Below, one piece after another: positions 47,463 through 56,952 of a stretch of 64,000 nucleotides of DNA; the first letter of the stretch is position 1, and every line of letters starts with the position of its first letter. The notes beneath the pieces were generated by a model. It was given only the letters and a program-made list of their open reading frames with translations. It did not search any database and was not told where the DNA came from. Source of the stretch: Sphingobium trunci (GTDB lineage Bacteria; Pseudomonadota; Alphaproteobacteria; Sphingomonadales; Sphingomonadaceae). The translations under genes were made by a program, and so were the position numbers. The stretch is from contig NZ_JAKUJY010000002.1 in the NCBI RefSeq assembly GCF_022664535.1, forward strand, positions 62,001 to 126,000, in the 5' to 3' direction.

Positions 47463-47762
47463 TCGGCGGGTGGCGCATCATTTGGTTCGAGCCAGGTCGG
47501 AAAGCATGAGCCGCCGCGCCACCGCTTCTTGACCTTGCTGGAGCATCGTGCGCAAAAGTGGGAACCGGTCTTGCGCTTAAAACGATGCGAAAACAAAAAG
47601 CTAGAGCGCGCGACTTGCGTCCGATTTAACGCAGCGCGCTCTATGGCATGATCCGGTCAAGCCGGATCGGGTCATGCTCTATTTGTCCCTGACTTTCCGC
47701 ACTTTCCGGGCCAGCCGGTGATGCCACCTGCTTCGAACATGCTCTGGCACGAGCGGAGCCTG
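47463..47762. repeat. Intergenic palindromic repeat cluster downstream of leuA
   Basis: Three inverted repeats lie in series: GCATCGT/ACGATGC with inner GCGCAA/TTGCGC (47543-47588), AGAGCGCGC/GCGCGCTCT (47603-47642) and ATCCGG/CCGGAT within CATGA/TCATG (47648-47676). The motif around GTGGGAACCGGT is familiar from dispersed alphaproteobacterial repeats. No gene is supported in the 300-base gap. It may also serve as terminator between convergent leuA and the M20 peptidase. Confidence 0.7.
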
Positions 47763-49124
47763 TTACCCCGCGAGCGCCTTCACCACCCTTTCCCACTGAT
47801 CCAGCGCCGCCGGAATGCCGGCGACCGGCACCCGCTCGTCCAGCCCATGGGCGAAGCCATCCTCGCCACGCAGGAACAGGCTCGACACCCCATAGCTGGG
47901 CACGCCCAAGGCCCGGAAATAGAGGCTGTCGGTCGCCCCCGCCGACATGCTGGGTATGACCGGGATGGCGGGATAGCGCGCCGCAACCGCCGCGGTCACC
48001 GCCTTCAGCACATCCGGCCGCAAGGGCGACGCATCGCTGCCCGTCGGACTGTCTCGCAGGACGATCGACGCGCTCGGATCGGCGATCACCCTTTCCAGTT
48101 CGGCCCTGACCGTCTCGATCGCGACGCCGGGAAAGATACGGCAATTCACGTTGAGGCTGGCGCTTTGCGGCAACGCATTGAGGGCATGGCCCCCCTGCGC
48201 CATGGTGGCGACGCAGGTGGTCCGAACCTGTCCGATGAATTCTGGGAATTCGGACAGAAGATCAGCCGCCTTGCTGTCTCCGGTCCTCGCATAGCTGCGC
48301 ATGGCGGCACCGGCTTCGCCGCCGATCCGGTCGGCGGACAGGAGGAAGGACGCCTTGGTCAATTCATTGCGCATCGGTGCGAAGCGATAGGCCGCGATTC
48401 GATCGATCACCCGCGCCATGCGGTAGATCGGATTGCCCGGCGTCGGCGCGCTGCTATGGCCGCCGGGATCGGTGAAGCCGATCTCGAAATCGGCATAGCT
48501 CTTCTCGCCCGCCTGCAACTGGTACAGCACGGCCTTCCCGCCTTCGTCGAGCAGCCCGCCGCCGCCGTCGCCGTTCAGCAACAGCTCGGCATCCTGATAT
48601 CTGGCCGCCAGCGCCCGCGTCGTGGCCATATGGGTTTCCTCGTCCCCCGACAGCAGCAGGGTGACGCTGCGGCGCGGCTGCCAGCCCGCACGCTTCAGCC
48701 CGGCCAGCGTCGCCACCATCATGGCGACATCATATTTATTGTCTTCCGCCCCCCGGCCGAAAATATAGCCATTTTCCTCGACCGGCGTGAAAGGATCGCG
48801 TTGCCAGTCCGCCGCGTTCGCCGCCACCACATCCATATGGCCTATCATCAGCAGGGACTTGAGCGTTGGATCGCTGCCCCTTATCGTTGCCGCCAGCGTG
48901 GCGGTCTCCCCCATCGGCACGATCTCGATATCCGCCGCCGCGAAACCAGCCTGCCGCAAGAGGGAGGCATAATAAGCGGCAAGTCCGGGCACCTGCCCCG
49001 CGCCTTCCACCGTCCGGAAGGCGATGGACTTCATCAGCACGGTCTTCGCCAGGGCGGGGTCCCCCGCCGCCTGCGCCGCCTGAGGCAGGAACAAAGCCGC
49101 CAGAACCGCCCACCACCGCTTCAA
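47763..49124 (-). CDS. Exported M20 family metallopeptidase
   Basis: A co-catalytic zinc peptidase/deacylase, probably periplasmic. From TTG 49124 it has 453 residues with a signal peptide (KRWWAVLAALFLPQAAQA). Metal-site signatures are MIGHMDVV, GRGAEDNKYD, and SGDEETHMATT (catalytic Glu pair). A dimerisation lid begins at GFTDPGGHSSAPTPGNP, and HGLDERV supplies the last ligand. I chose TTG because GGAG lies eight bases upstream and the signal peptide follows at once; an ATG at 49157 would add 11 residues before the signal peptide. The symporter gene is divergent. Confidence 0.87.
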   Translation of the reverse strand: MKRWWAVLAALFLPQAAQAAGDPALAKTVLMKSIAFRTVEGAGQVPGLAAYYASLLRQAGFAAADIEIVPMGETATLAATIRGSDPTLKSLLMIGHMDVVAANAADWQRDPFTPVEENGYIFGRGAEDNKYDVAMMVATLAGLKRAGWQPRRSVTLLLSGDEETHMATTRALAARYQDAELLLNGDGGGGLLDEGGKAVLYQLQAGEKSYADFEIGFTDPGGHSSAPTPGNPIYRMARVIDRIAAYRFAPMRNELTKASFLLSADRIGGEAGAAMRSYARTGDSKAADLLSEFPEFIGQVRTTCVATMAQGGHALNALPQSASLNVNCRIFPGVAIETVRAELERVIADPSASIVLRDSPTGSDASPLRPDVLKAVTAAVAARYPAIPVIPSMSAGATDSLYFRALGVPSYGVSSLFLRGEDGFAHGLDERVPVAGIPAALDQWERVVKALAG

Positions 49125-49311
49125 ATCACATCTCCATGCTGGATTTCCCGACCTCATGTGGCATAGCGGATCGCAAGGGCCAATCCGTTTGACCCTAAGC
49201 CGCGGAAAGAGGGCGTCCTTATCCGCGTTCACCCCGTTAAAGAATTGCTTGCGCGCATTTGGCGGGACTGTCCACCATATCGCGTGCCGGTCGCCCCAAG
49301 GAAATGAGCCC

Positions 49312-50613
49312 ATGGTCCTCCCCTATCGCAGCTTCGGATTTCAGGTTCTTGCGGGCATGGCCGTCGGCCTGGCTCTGGGCCTGGTGGCACGGTCGATGGG
49401 AACCGGACCGGAAGGCGACCTCAACTGGCTGGCGACGACCCTCAAGACCACGGGCTCGATCTTCGTCTCGCTGCTGAAGGCCGTCGTCCCTCCGCTGGTG
49501 TTTGCGGCGATCGTGGCGTCCATCGCCAATTTGCGCGCGCTCGACAATGCCGCGCGGCTGGCGGGACAAACCCTGCTCTGGTTTGCGTTCACCGCCCTGA
49601 TCGCCGTGGTCATCGGCATCGTCATCGGCCTGATCGTGCAGCCGGGCACCGGCCTGCATGGACAGGTGCTGGCCGGCGGCAAGCCCGACAGTTTCGGCGG
49701 CTGGCTCGATTTCCTGAAAGGCCTGGTCCCCGGCAACAGCCTCGCCCTGTCCGCCAGCACCAAGGTCGCGGACAGCGGCGCCACCACGACGCTCTCCTTC
49801 AACATCCTCCAGCTCCTGGTCATCTCCATCGCCGTGGGTCTGGCGACGCTGAAAGTGGGTGAGAAGGCCGAACCGTTCCTGGCGTTCGTACGCTCGCTGC
49901 TCGCGGTGATCCGCGCGATCCTGGGCTGGATCATCCGTTTGACCCCGATCGGCTCGGCAGCGCTGATCGGCAGCGCGATCGCCACCTATGGCTGGAGCGC
50001 GCTCGCCCAGCTCGGCACCTTTGCGGGCGCGGTCTATCTCGGTCTCGCACTGGTGCTGCTGCTCGTCTATCCGGTGCTGCTGGCCGCAAACGGCCTGAAG
50101 CCGCTGTCCTTCTTCGCCAAGGCATGGCCCGCCATCCAGCTCGGCTTCGTATCGCGATCCTCGGTCGGCACCATGCCCGTCACCGAAACCGTGGCGGAAC
50201 GGCTGGGCGTGGACAAGGGCTATGCCGCCTTCGCCATTCCGCTTGCCTCGACCACGAAGATGGATGGATGCGCCTCCATCTATCCGGCGCTGGCCGCGAT
50301 CTTCATCGCCAATTTCTATGGCATCACCCTGCATGCGGCCGATTACGGGCTTATCGTCTTCGTGTCCGTCGTCGGATCGGCGGCCACTGCGGGGCTGACC
50401 GGCGCGATCGTGATGCTGACGCTGACCCTCTCCACCCTCGGCCTGCCGCTGGAGGGCGCGGGACTGCTGCTCGCTATCGACCCTATCCTCGACATGGGCC
50501 GCACCGCCGTCAACGTGGCGGGACAGGTGCTGGTCGCCACCATCGTCGCCAAGCGCGAGGGGATATTGGACGAACGCGCCTTTTACGGCGAGGCGGAACT
50601 GGCACCGGCCTGA
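49312..50613 (+). CDS. Dicarboxylate/amino acid:cation symporter
   Basis: A DAACS (GltP/DctA) family secondary transporter of 433 residues with about eight membrane helices and re-entrant loops. Transport signatures are the serine-rich region with [40 protein letters not shown], and [15 protein letters not shown] near the C-terminus. ATG 49312 has AAGGAA seven bases upstream. The substrate (glutamate/aspartate or C4-dicarboxylates) cannot be told from sequence. The exported M20 peptidase is divergent, and peptide breakdown followed by amino acid uptake is a possible link. Confidence 0.9.
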   Translation: MVLPYRSFGFQVLAGMAVGLALGLVARSMGTGPEGDLNWLATTLKTTGSIFVSLLKAVVPPLVFAAIVASIANLRALDNAARLAGQTLLWFAFTALIAVVIGIVIGLIVQPGTGLHGQVLAGGKPDSFGGWLDFLKGLVPGNSLALSASTKVADSGATTTLSFNILQLLVISIAVGLATLKVGEKAEPFLAFVRSLLAVIRAILGWIIRLTPIGSAALIGSAIATYGWSALAQLGTFAGAVYLGLALVLLLVYPVLLAANGLKPLSFFAKAWPAIQLGFVSRSSVGTMPVTETVAERLGVDKGYAAFAIPLASTTKMDGCASIYPALAAIFIANFYGITLHAADYGLIVFVSVVGSAATAGLTGAIVMLTLTLSTLGLPLEGAGLLLAIDPILDMGRTAVNVAGQVLVATIVAKREGILDERAFYGEAELAPA

Positions 50614-50662
50614 TCGCTCCCCCCAAACGCAACAACGGTTGACCTGTGGCGCGGGCAGGACC

Positions 50663-52012
50663 ATGGGTCGCCCCATGCATCAGGTTCATATCATTGGCGG
50701 CGGCCTCGCCGGGTCCGAGGCGGCATGGCAACTCGCGCAGGCGGGCGTGAAGGTCCGCCTGTCGGAAATGCGCGGCAGCGGCGAGATGACGCCCGCGCAT
50801 CAGACCGACGGGCTGGCGGAACTGGTCTGCTCCAACAGCTTCCGTTCCGATGATGCGGACAAGAATGCGGTCGGCCTGCTGCATCAGGAAATGCGGCGGC
50901 TGGGTTCGCTGATCATGGCGCAGGCGGAACCGGCCAAGGTGCCCGCCGGATCGGCGCTGGCCGTCGATCGCCACATCTTTTCCGACGGCGTGACGCGCGC
51001 GCTGGCCGAGCATCCCCATGTCGAGATCGTGCGCGAGCGCGTCGACATGCTGCCGGCGGACGGCATGACGATCGTCGCGACCGGTCCGCTCACCGCTCCC
51101 GCGCTGGCCGCCAGCATCGGCCAGGCGGCCGGCATCGACCATCTCGCCTTTTTCGACGCCATCGCGCCCGTCGTGCATTTCGACAGCATCGACATGGACA
51201 AATGCTGGATGGCCAACCGCTGGGACAAGATCGGCCCCGGCGGCGGCGAGGGCAAGGATTATGTCAACTGCCCCATGAACCGGGAACAATATCAGGCCTT
51301 CGTCCAGGGGCTGATCGACGGCGAAAAGACCGAGTTCAAGGAGTGGGAGAAGGACACGCCCTATTTCGAAGGCTGCATGCCGATCGAGGTGATGGCGTCG
51401 CGGGGCCCGGAAACGCTGCGCCATGGGCCGATGAAGCCGATGGGTCTCGACGATCCGCGCACCGGCCGCTGGCCCTATGCCGTCGTGCAATTGCGGCAGG
51501 ACAATGCTTCGGGCACGCTCTGGAACATGGTGGGCTTCCAGACCAAGCTGAAGCATGGCGCGCAGATCGAACTGTTCCGCACCATCCCCGGTCTGGAGAA
51601 GGCCGAATTCGCGCGGCTGGGCGGCCTGCACCGCAACACCTTCATCCAGAGTCCCAAGCTGCTGGACGCGACGCTGCGCCTCAGAAGCGCGCCGCATATC
51701 CGCTTTGCCGGGCAAGTGACGGGCTGCGAAGGCTATGTCGAGAGTGCGGCCATCGGCCTGTTGGCGGGGCGTTTCGCCGCGGCCGAGATTTTGGGCCAGC
51801 CACTCGCGCCCCTGCCGGGCGAGACCGCATTGGGCGCGCTGCTCGGCCATGTCACAGGCAATGTCGAAACGGCTGACTATCAGCCGATGAACGTCAATTT
51901 CGGCCTGTTTCCGCCGTTGGAGGACGTCAAGAAGAAGCAGCGCAAGGAAGCGATGACGGCGCGCGCCCGCGCGGCACTGGGCCAATGGCTGGGCGAACTT
52001 CAGCCCGCCTGA
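50663..52012 (+). CDS. trmFO: Folate-dependent tRNA (uracil-54-C5)-methyltransferase
   Basis: An FAD enzyme that uses methylenetetrahydrofolate to make m5U54 in the tRNA T loop. The 449-residue protein has the FAD motif [39 protein letters not shown], and [12 protein letters not shown]. It also has [16 protein letters not shown] and [21 protein letters not shown] 50663 or ATG 50675 are both possible; AGGA is close to the first and far from the second. It is followed by convergent EF-hand and synthase genes. Confidence 0.95.
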   Translation: MGRPMHQVHIIGGGLAGSEAAWQLAQAGVKVRLSEMRGSGEMTPAHQTDGLAELVCSNSFRSDDADKNAVGLLHQEMRRLGSLIMAQAEPAKVPAGSALAVDRHIFSDGVTRALAEHPHVEIVRERVDMLPADGMTIVATGPLTAPALAASIGQAAGIDHLAFFDAIAPVVHFDSIDMDKCWMANRWDKIGPGGGEGKDYVNCPMNREQYQAFVQGLIDGEKTEFKEWEKDTPYFEGCMPIEVMASRGPETLRHGPMKPMGLDDPRTGRWPYAVVQLRQDNASGTLWNMVGFQTKLKHGAQIELFRTIPGLEKAEFARLGGLHRNTFIQSPKLLDATLRLRSAPHIRFAGQVTGCEGYVESAAIGLLAGRFAAAEILGQPLAPLPGETALGALLGHVTGNVETADYQPMNVNFGLFPPLEDVKKKQRKEAMTARARAALGQWLGELQPA

Positions 52013-52015
52013 CGT

Positions 52016-52480
52016 TCAGCATTTGCATTTGGGGGCGGCTCTGGGTTTCGGCGCGGTCGTGGCGAATTCGGCGGGGGTGAGCTTGCCGTCGCCATTGGCG
52101 TCCGCCTTGGCAAAGCGATCCGAGGTCGCCACCGCCCACTCCTCGAAGGAGAGGAGATTGTCATTGTTCCTGTCGAGCGCCTTGAAGGCCTTGACCCGGC
52201 TGCCCATCATCTCGACGCGCGTGATGACCCCGTCCCGATTGCGGTCATAGCGGTCAAAACGCTTCTGCTCGCGGCTTTGTGGCGAGGCTTCGCCGGGCAT
52301 GGGCGGCGCCTCGCCCATGGCATCCGGATCACCTTCCGGCAAGGTTTCGATGGCCGGAGGAGGCGGGGCGCCGACCAGCGGTTGCGGCACGGCTTCGTTG
52401 CTGGCGCGGCCCTGCCACCAGAACAGCCCACCCGCCGCCAGAAACAGCGCCGCCATGGCTCCTGCCAGAACTCGCCCCAC
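52016..52480 (-). CDS. EF-hand calcium-binding exported or anchored protein
   Basis: A 154-residue protein with an N-terminal hydrophobic segment (about 4-22), a Pro-rich linker (31-68) and three EF-hand loops: D79-E90 (DRNRDGVITRVE), D103-E114 (DRNNDNLLSFEE) and D127-E138 (DANGDGKLTPAE). The C-terminus is KCKC. It probably binds Ca2+ outside the cytoplasm; the partner is unknown. It lies 10 bases after the squalene/phytoene synthase-like gene, so it is co-transcribed with it. Confidence 0.85.
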   Translation of the reverse strand: MGRVLAGAMAALFLAAGGLFWWQGRASNEAVPQPLVGAPPPPAIETLPEGDPDAMGEAPPMPGEASPQSREQKRFDRYDRNRDGVITRVEMMGSRVKAFKALDRNNDNLLSFEEWAVATSDRFAKADANGDGKLTPAEFATTAPKPRAAPKCKC

Positions 52481-52490
52481 CTGATCCCTT

Positions 52491-53132
52491 TCAACGCCTC
52501 AATAATGCGAGGCGTATCAACCGCATATAGAGTGCCGGGGTCAATCCCGGCGGTGCGTGCCGTCCCCTTTTTATGTCATGTCGCGCGAGTTGATAGGCAA
52601 GGCGCATCGGACGCCATTGCCCAGGCCATGGGATCGTCGCGGGCAGCAGATGCCGGCGCGCCATGGCGATCGCCTTCTCGGCGATGTCGCCGTCACTCGC
52701 CTGTCCCGACAGATCCCAAAGCGCCCACGCCGCCCCGGCCTGCGCCAGCCAATGGGGAATGGCATCCTCACCCGCCAAGGCGCGGAACAATCCACCGCCC
52801 CGCCCCTGAGCATAGGCCGGAAGATCGATCTCTCCGATCAGGGCTTCCCAGCCGTCCAGCCATTGCGCGAGACCGGCAGGCGGCGCCGCATTCAAACCGC
52901 GCAATGCGTCGATCACCGGTTCCCCGCGTCCCTTGAGGCCGCTGTCGTCCGTCAGCGCATCATGCCACCACGCCAGGCGCATCTGGCCGATCATGGGTTC
53001 GCTCGTCGTCGCAACCAGGCGGGCAAAGCGCTGATCAAGCCGCCAGAGCAGCCGATGTCGCACAGCATCCTGACCTGCATATGCGCTGAGCAGGGACGTC
53101 AACGCTGGCAAATCCTCATTCGATGCCGTCAT
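52491..53132 (-). CDS. Short squalene/phytoene synthase-family protein
   Basis: From ATG 53132 the protein has 213 residues, shorter than true squalene or phytoene synthases (about 280-350). It keeps the alpha-helical pattern with MIGQMRLAWWHDALTD and ends in RPMRLAYQLARHDIKRG. I do not see two good DxxxD metal-binding motifs, so prenyl-synthase activity is doubtful. It resembles the NDUFAF6-like branch of the family, which acts in complex I assembly in mitochondria. AGGTGG lies upstream of the start. It is followed by the EF-hand gene. Confidence 0.72.
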   Translation of the reverse strand: MTASNEDLPALTSLLSAYAGQDAVRHRLLWRLDQRFARLVATTSEPMIGQMRLAWWHDALTDDSGLKGRGEPVIDALRGLNAAPPAGLAQWLDGWEALIGEIDLPAYAQGRGGGLFRALAGEDAIPHWLAQAGAAWALWDLSGQASDGDIAEKAIAMARRHLLPATIPWPGQWRPMRLAYQLARHDIKRGRHAPPGLTPALYMRLIRLALLRR

Positions 53133-53387
53133 GCACCACCTGCCCGAGAAAATAAAACGCCTGTCAGCATGCTCTTGGAAAGGCTCCATATTGCTGGCCT
53201 GTCGCCGCCATTACGTCGCCTGAATAGAAACATGCATGAAAGTAAGGAAGCCTCCACGCCTTACGGCCTGAACTTTCACTTTGCTCAACATGCCCATGGC
53301 ATGAAATTCCCGATCATCCCGTCCGATCCACACATTTACCAAATCTGAACATTAGTCATGCACAGGAGAGACAAGGAGGGCCTTTGC

Positions 53388-54065
53388 GTGGCGATCTTGC
53401 ACAGCATCATTCATGCCCTCAGGGCGGTACACGGGTTTAAAAGAAAACTGTGGAAGAACCGCGAGGCCGCGGCGACGGTGGAGTTCGCCATCGTGGGGCC
53501 GGCTTTCATAGCATGCCTTCTGGCGATCCTGTACACGATCCTCATCTATCTGGCGCAACAGATGCTGGAGACGGCGGCCCAAGGCGCAGGACGGCTGTTG
53601 CTGACCGGTGCGGCGCAAACCACGCGACTGGCAAACGGCAATGTCGGCATGACAGCAAGCGACTTCAAGAATGCCATCTGCAACGGCACTTCCGGTACGG
53701 ATTCCAATGGCCAGTCCATCACCATTCCTGCGCTGCTGCCCTCGATGCTCTCATGCTCCAGGCTTACCGTCAACGTCACCACCACGACCAGCTACAACGT
53801 GGCGAGCACCGCCTCGCCGACGTTCACCTACGACAGTAATGGCGTACTGACCTCCACGGGCACGGGATATAATTATCAATCGGGCGGCAGCGGTCAGAAC
53901 CTGATCGTTGTCCTGCAGTTGATCTATCTTTGGCCAACCGGAACGGGGCCGCTGAATCTCAACCTCGTCAATCAGCCCAATTCCAATCACATGCTTGTGG
54001 CAACGTCCGTATTCACGACAGAGAATTATTCATGCAACACGTTGCAATCGCAAACCTCATGCTGA
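53388..54065 (+). CDS. TadE-like pilus/assembly protein
   Basis: A 225-residue protein with the TadE signature: a basic N-terminus, then EAAATVEFAIVGPAFIACLL as a pseudopilin-like membrane segment (about 26-50). A periplasmic Ser/Thr/Asn-rich domain follows, with a C-terminal cysteine pair. GTG 53388 is chosen because AAGGAGGG at 53373-53380 is ideally spaced; an ATG at 53358 has no such site. It is the first of three TadE/TadG-type genes. Composition is more AT-rich than its neighbours. Confidence 0.85.
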   Translation: MAILHSIIHALRAVHGFKRKLWKNREAAATVEFAIVGPAFIACLLAILYTILIYLAQQMLETAAQGAGRLLLTGAAQTTRLANGNVGMTASDFKNAICNGTSGTDSNGQSITIPALLPSMLSCSRLTVNVTTTTSYNVASTASPTFTYDSNGVLTSTGTGYNYQSGGSGQNLIVVLQLIYLWPTGTGPLNLNLVNQPNSNHMLVATSVFTTENYSCNTLQSQTSC

Positions 54066-54733
54066 GACGCTTCCTAAAGAGCACGCATGGTGCGGTTATC
54101 GTGGAATTCGCGATCTGCGTGCCCGTGGTTCTGCTGCTTTATGTGAGCGGAACCGGCCTGTCCGACATGATCGCCTGCGACCGCAAGGTTGCCATCGCGA
54201 CCCGTTCGCTCGCAGACCTCGTCAGCCGGACCATGTCACCTGCGGTCATCTATAACAACGCCCAAAGCACTACCGCGCAATCCTATCTCAGCGCCAGTGC
54301 CGTCGTCCTGTCGCCCTACAGACTTGACAACGCAACCGAGCAAATCTCGCTGCTGAGAGTGTGCGATGCCACACATGCCTATGTTGTGTGGACCCAGGCC
54401 CAGACGCAGAATGCCGATGGCAGCACCGTTACCGCCACGACTTCGAACCAAACCGCCGGCACGCTCCCCACCAACGAGACGCAGTCGGCCAGCAACGTCG
54501 TGTCCATTCCGAGCAACATGATCACCTCTCCGATGGTACCGGTTTCGCCGGACGGCTCGAACGTGTGCGGCAATCTTGCCCCAGGCGATGCAAACAAGAC
54601 CCAGGTGGGCACGGCAGGCGGCTGGCTGTTCAGGAGCCAGGTATCCTACAACTTCACGCCGTCCGTCAGTCTTGTCACCTTCCCCGCTCGAACTTTCAGC
54701 GACACCATCTATATGGTTCCGCGCCTTTACTAG
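54032..54733 (+). CDS. TadE/TadG-like pilus/assembly protein
   Basis: A 233-residue protein with the membrane-anchoring TadE-type segment (STHGAVIVEFAICVPVVLLL, about 17-36) and a periplasmic domain rich in Thr, Ser and Asn, including SSWTQAQ-like and TVTATTSNQTAGTLP stretches. ATG 54032 overlaps the previous gene by 34 bases; ATG 54059 (overlap 7) is an equally plausible start that gives a shorter leader. It is translated in series with the two flanking genes. Confidence 0.8.
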   Translation: MQHVAIANLMLRRFLKSTHGAVIVEFAICVPVVLLLYVSGTGLSDMIACDRKVAIATRSLADLVSRTMSPAVIYNNAQSTTAQSYLSASAVVLSPYRLDNATEQISLLRVCDATHAYVVWTQAQTQNADGSTVTATTSNQTAGTLPTNETQSASNVVSIPSNMITSPMVPVSPDGSNVCGNLAPGDANKTQVGTAGGWLFRSQVSYNFTPSVSLVTFPARTFSDTIYMVPRLY

Positions 54734-54744
54734 GTACATATGTG

Positions 54745-56586
54745 ATGAAGAAAACCCTCTCAGCCATATGTTCGATGGCACCGCTTAAGCGCCTCGTCCG
54801 ATTGAAGGCCGATCAGGAAGGCAACGTCCTGATGATTATGGGGTTTGCGGTCATTCCGTTGACCTTCGCGGTTGGCTTTGGAGTCGACTATGCGCGCGCC
54901 ATGAGCCTCCAGACGCAGTTGAATGCCGCTGCCGACGCTGCAGCGCTCGCGGCCGTTACGCCCGCAATGATCCTTCAGTCAAACAGCGCGTCGACCTCTG
55001 CTGCCACGAAGATGTTCAATTCACAGGCCGCGCTGCTCACGGGCTATCAGAACCTGCAGATGACCCCTACCGTCACGGACAGCACCTCCAGCAGCAGCAG
55101 CGGCGCTTTGGGCTATCTGCGCACAGCGACGATCAGCTATACGGTCAAATCCATCAACCTGTTCGGCAAAATACTCGGACTGAGCACGCTGACCGTGAGC
55201 GGAACCGCAACGGCAAGCGCCGCCCAGCCGCCAAATGTCGACTTCTATCTGGCGATGGACAATTCGCCGTCAATGCTGTTGCCTGCAACCTCCGATGGCG
55301 TTGCCAAGATCATCGCGGCGACCAAAACCACCCAACTTCCCAATGGCTGCGCCTTTGCCTGTCATGCTCAAATTCCGCATAGCGATAACATCTACATCAA
55401 TGACACGCAAAGCCGGCAAGTTCTTTTGTCGACCAGCTACTACACGTCCGGCGCTTCGAATCAAAACGTCTACTATCGTTGGAATCCAACAACCAGCACG
55501 CTGTACGACAGTTCGGGGAACTCCATGAATTCCTCCACGACCTCCGTATCCGGACCAACGACGAGCGGAAACACGACCACGACCGTGACAACTGTCACAA
55601 CAACAACCTATTCGATCGTCGACAGCACCTCTGGTCCTGTCACAATCAATAAAAAAGTATCTTCGACACCCACCACGACTAAAATAACGACCAATAACGG
55701 CGGGAATACGAGCACCACGACAACCATCGGAAGCACGAGCACAAGCACGACAACCTATGATACCGGCTACTGGGCCGATGGCTACTGGCTGACGCACAAT
55801 TACGGTCTCATCTACGGCAGCCCCTCCAGCATTGTCCTGCGCAAGGACGACGTCGTTTCGGCAGCGTCACAGCTGATTCCGTTCGCCGCAAACCAGGCTG
55901 CACAGTACCAGGTCACTTACCAGGCCCAGATGTTCTCCTTCGACTGGACGCGGTCCGGCAGCAGTTCGCCCGTCAAGACGCTGAACAGTCTGACGAACGT
56001 CGCCTCCTACGGCAGTGGCTTTTCGGCAACCTCGCTGTTCCCGGCGGATGACTATTGGTGGAAGAACTCTCAGCCCACCAGCAGCACCAACATCAATGAC
56101 AAAGCCACGGAAATGACCAACATGCTCACAACGATGTACAATATCATTCCCACAGCGGGATCAGGCGCCGTCGGAGCGACCCCGCAGAAGATATTGTTCA
56201 TCATCACCGACGGCATGCTGGATCAGCCGAATGGGAGCGGCCGCTATTTCGGACCGCTTCGGACTAGCGACCTGACCCAATGCACCGCGATCAAGGGCAA
56301 GGGCATCAAGATTGCGATCCTCTATACGCAATATCTGCCAGAATCGCTGGTCGGTGATTCCTGGTCTCAGTCGAACGTCGCTCCGTTCCTGCCGGCTCCC
56401 CCGTCACCTTATCCCGCTGGCAACGCGGGGAGTTCCGACAAGGTCCTCACCGCTCTGCAAAGTTGCGCGTCACCTGGCGTCAACGGTTCACCGCTGGTGC
56501 AGACGGTGACCGCCAATGACAATATCACCGCAGCCCTCCAGCAACTCTTTTCTACAGCCCTTCAAACTGCGCGGCTGGTTCAATAA
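54745..56586 (+). CDS. TadG-like protein with von Willebrand factor A-type domain
   Basis: A 613-residue protein with an N-terminal TadG-type segment (EGNVLMIMGFAVIPLTFAVG, about 28-47, then DYARAMSLQTQLNAAADAAA). From about residue 165 a vWA-like domain begins with VDFYLAMDNSPSM, giving the MIDAS DxSxS-like DNSPS; ILFIITDGMLDQPNGSG and IKIAILYTQY follow. Between them, about residues 245-345, is a long Thr/Ser-only stretch (TTSGNTTTTVTTVTTTT and similar). It probably stabilises or anchors pilus or cell-surface material. No Tad secretion ATPase or prepilin gene lies nearby. Confidence 0.83.
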   Translation: MKKTLSAICSMAPLKRLVRLKADQEGNVLMIMGFAVIPLTFAVGFGVDYARAMSLQTQLNAAADAAALAAVTPAMILQSNSASTSAATKMFNSQAALLTGYQNLQMTPTVTDSTSSSSSGALGYLRTATISYTVKSINLFGKILGLSTLTVSGTATASAAQPPNVDFYLAMDNSPSMLLPATSDGVAKIIAATKTTQLPNGCAFACHAQIPHSDNIYINDTQSRQVLLSTSYYTSGASNQNVYYRWNPTTSTLYDSSGNSMNSSTTSVSGPTTSGNTTTTVTTVTTTTYSIVDSTSGPVTINKKVSSTPTTTKITTNNGGNTSTTTTIGSTSTSTTTYDTGYWADGYWLTHNYGLIYGSPSSIVLRKDDVVSAASQLIPFAANQAAQYQVTYQAQMFSFDWTRSGSSSPVKTLNSLTNVASYGSGFSATSLFPADDYWWKNSQPTSSTNINDKATEMTNMLTTMYNIIPTAGSGAVGATPQKILFIITDGMLDQPNGSGRYFGPLRTSDLTQCTAIKGKGIKIAILYTQYLPESLVGDSWSQSNVAPFLPAPPSPYPAGNAGSSDKVLTALQSCASPGVNGSPLVQTVTANDNITAALQQLFSTALQTARLVQ

Positions 56587-56952
56587 ATGGAATGGTTTGC
56601 CTTCGCTGGATCAAACCCACAGACTTGAAGGGAAGCCAGGATGTGTGAGGATTCAGTTCAGGGCGAGCCGAGCCGAAGTCCAGTGCCGCTAAAGTGATGG
56701 ATTTCGAGAGCCGGCGCGGAGCGACCTGCAGGTCGTGAGCACTGGAAGCGCAGGAAGCCGTCTTTGCAGCCCGCCCTGGGCTGAATCCCCACACATCCCA
56801 GTTTCTAGGCATCAGTTGGCAATTCGCGGGCTGAGATGGCGACATGATAAGGCCACCGTCAGCAACGCAAGAAAAATTGAGAAAGCGGCTGAGTTGATCC
56901 GTCCAACTACAGAAATATGTGATCGCGCCCGAGGGCGCGATCACATGACTTA
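56587..56952. other. Intergenic region between TadG-like gene and pdhB
   Basis: 366 bases with no supported gene: frames here lack ribosome binding sites and recognisable sequence. The only clear structure is the hairpin at 56917-56946. Confidence 0.5.
56917..56946 (-). terminator. Hairpin terminator candidate after pdhB
   Basis: ATGTGATCGCGCCC (56917-56930) and GGGCGCGATCACAT (56933-56946) form a perfect 14-bp stem seven bases past the pdhB stop. The T run on the minus strand is weak (ATTTCT), so it may act mainly as an mRNA-stabilising hairpin. Confidence 0.65.

Noticed and set aside
56552..56944. A 130-codon minus-strand frame between the TadG-like gene and pdhB
   Set aside because: No ribosome binding site, family resemblance or suitable codon use. 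It runs into the 3' end of the TadG-like gene.
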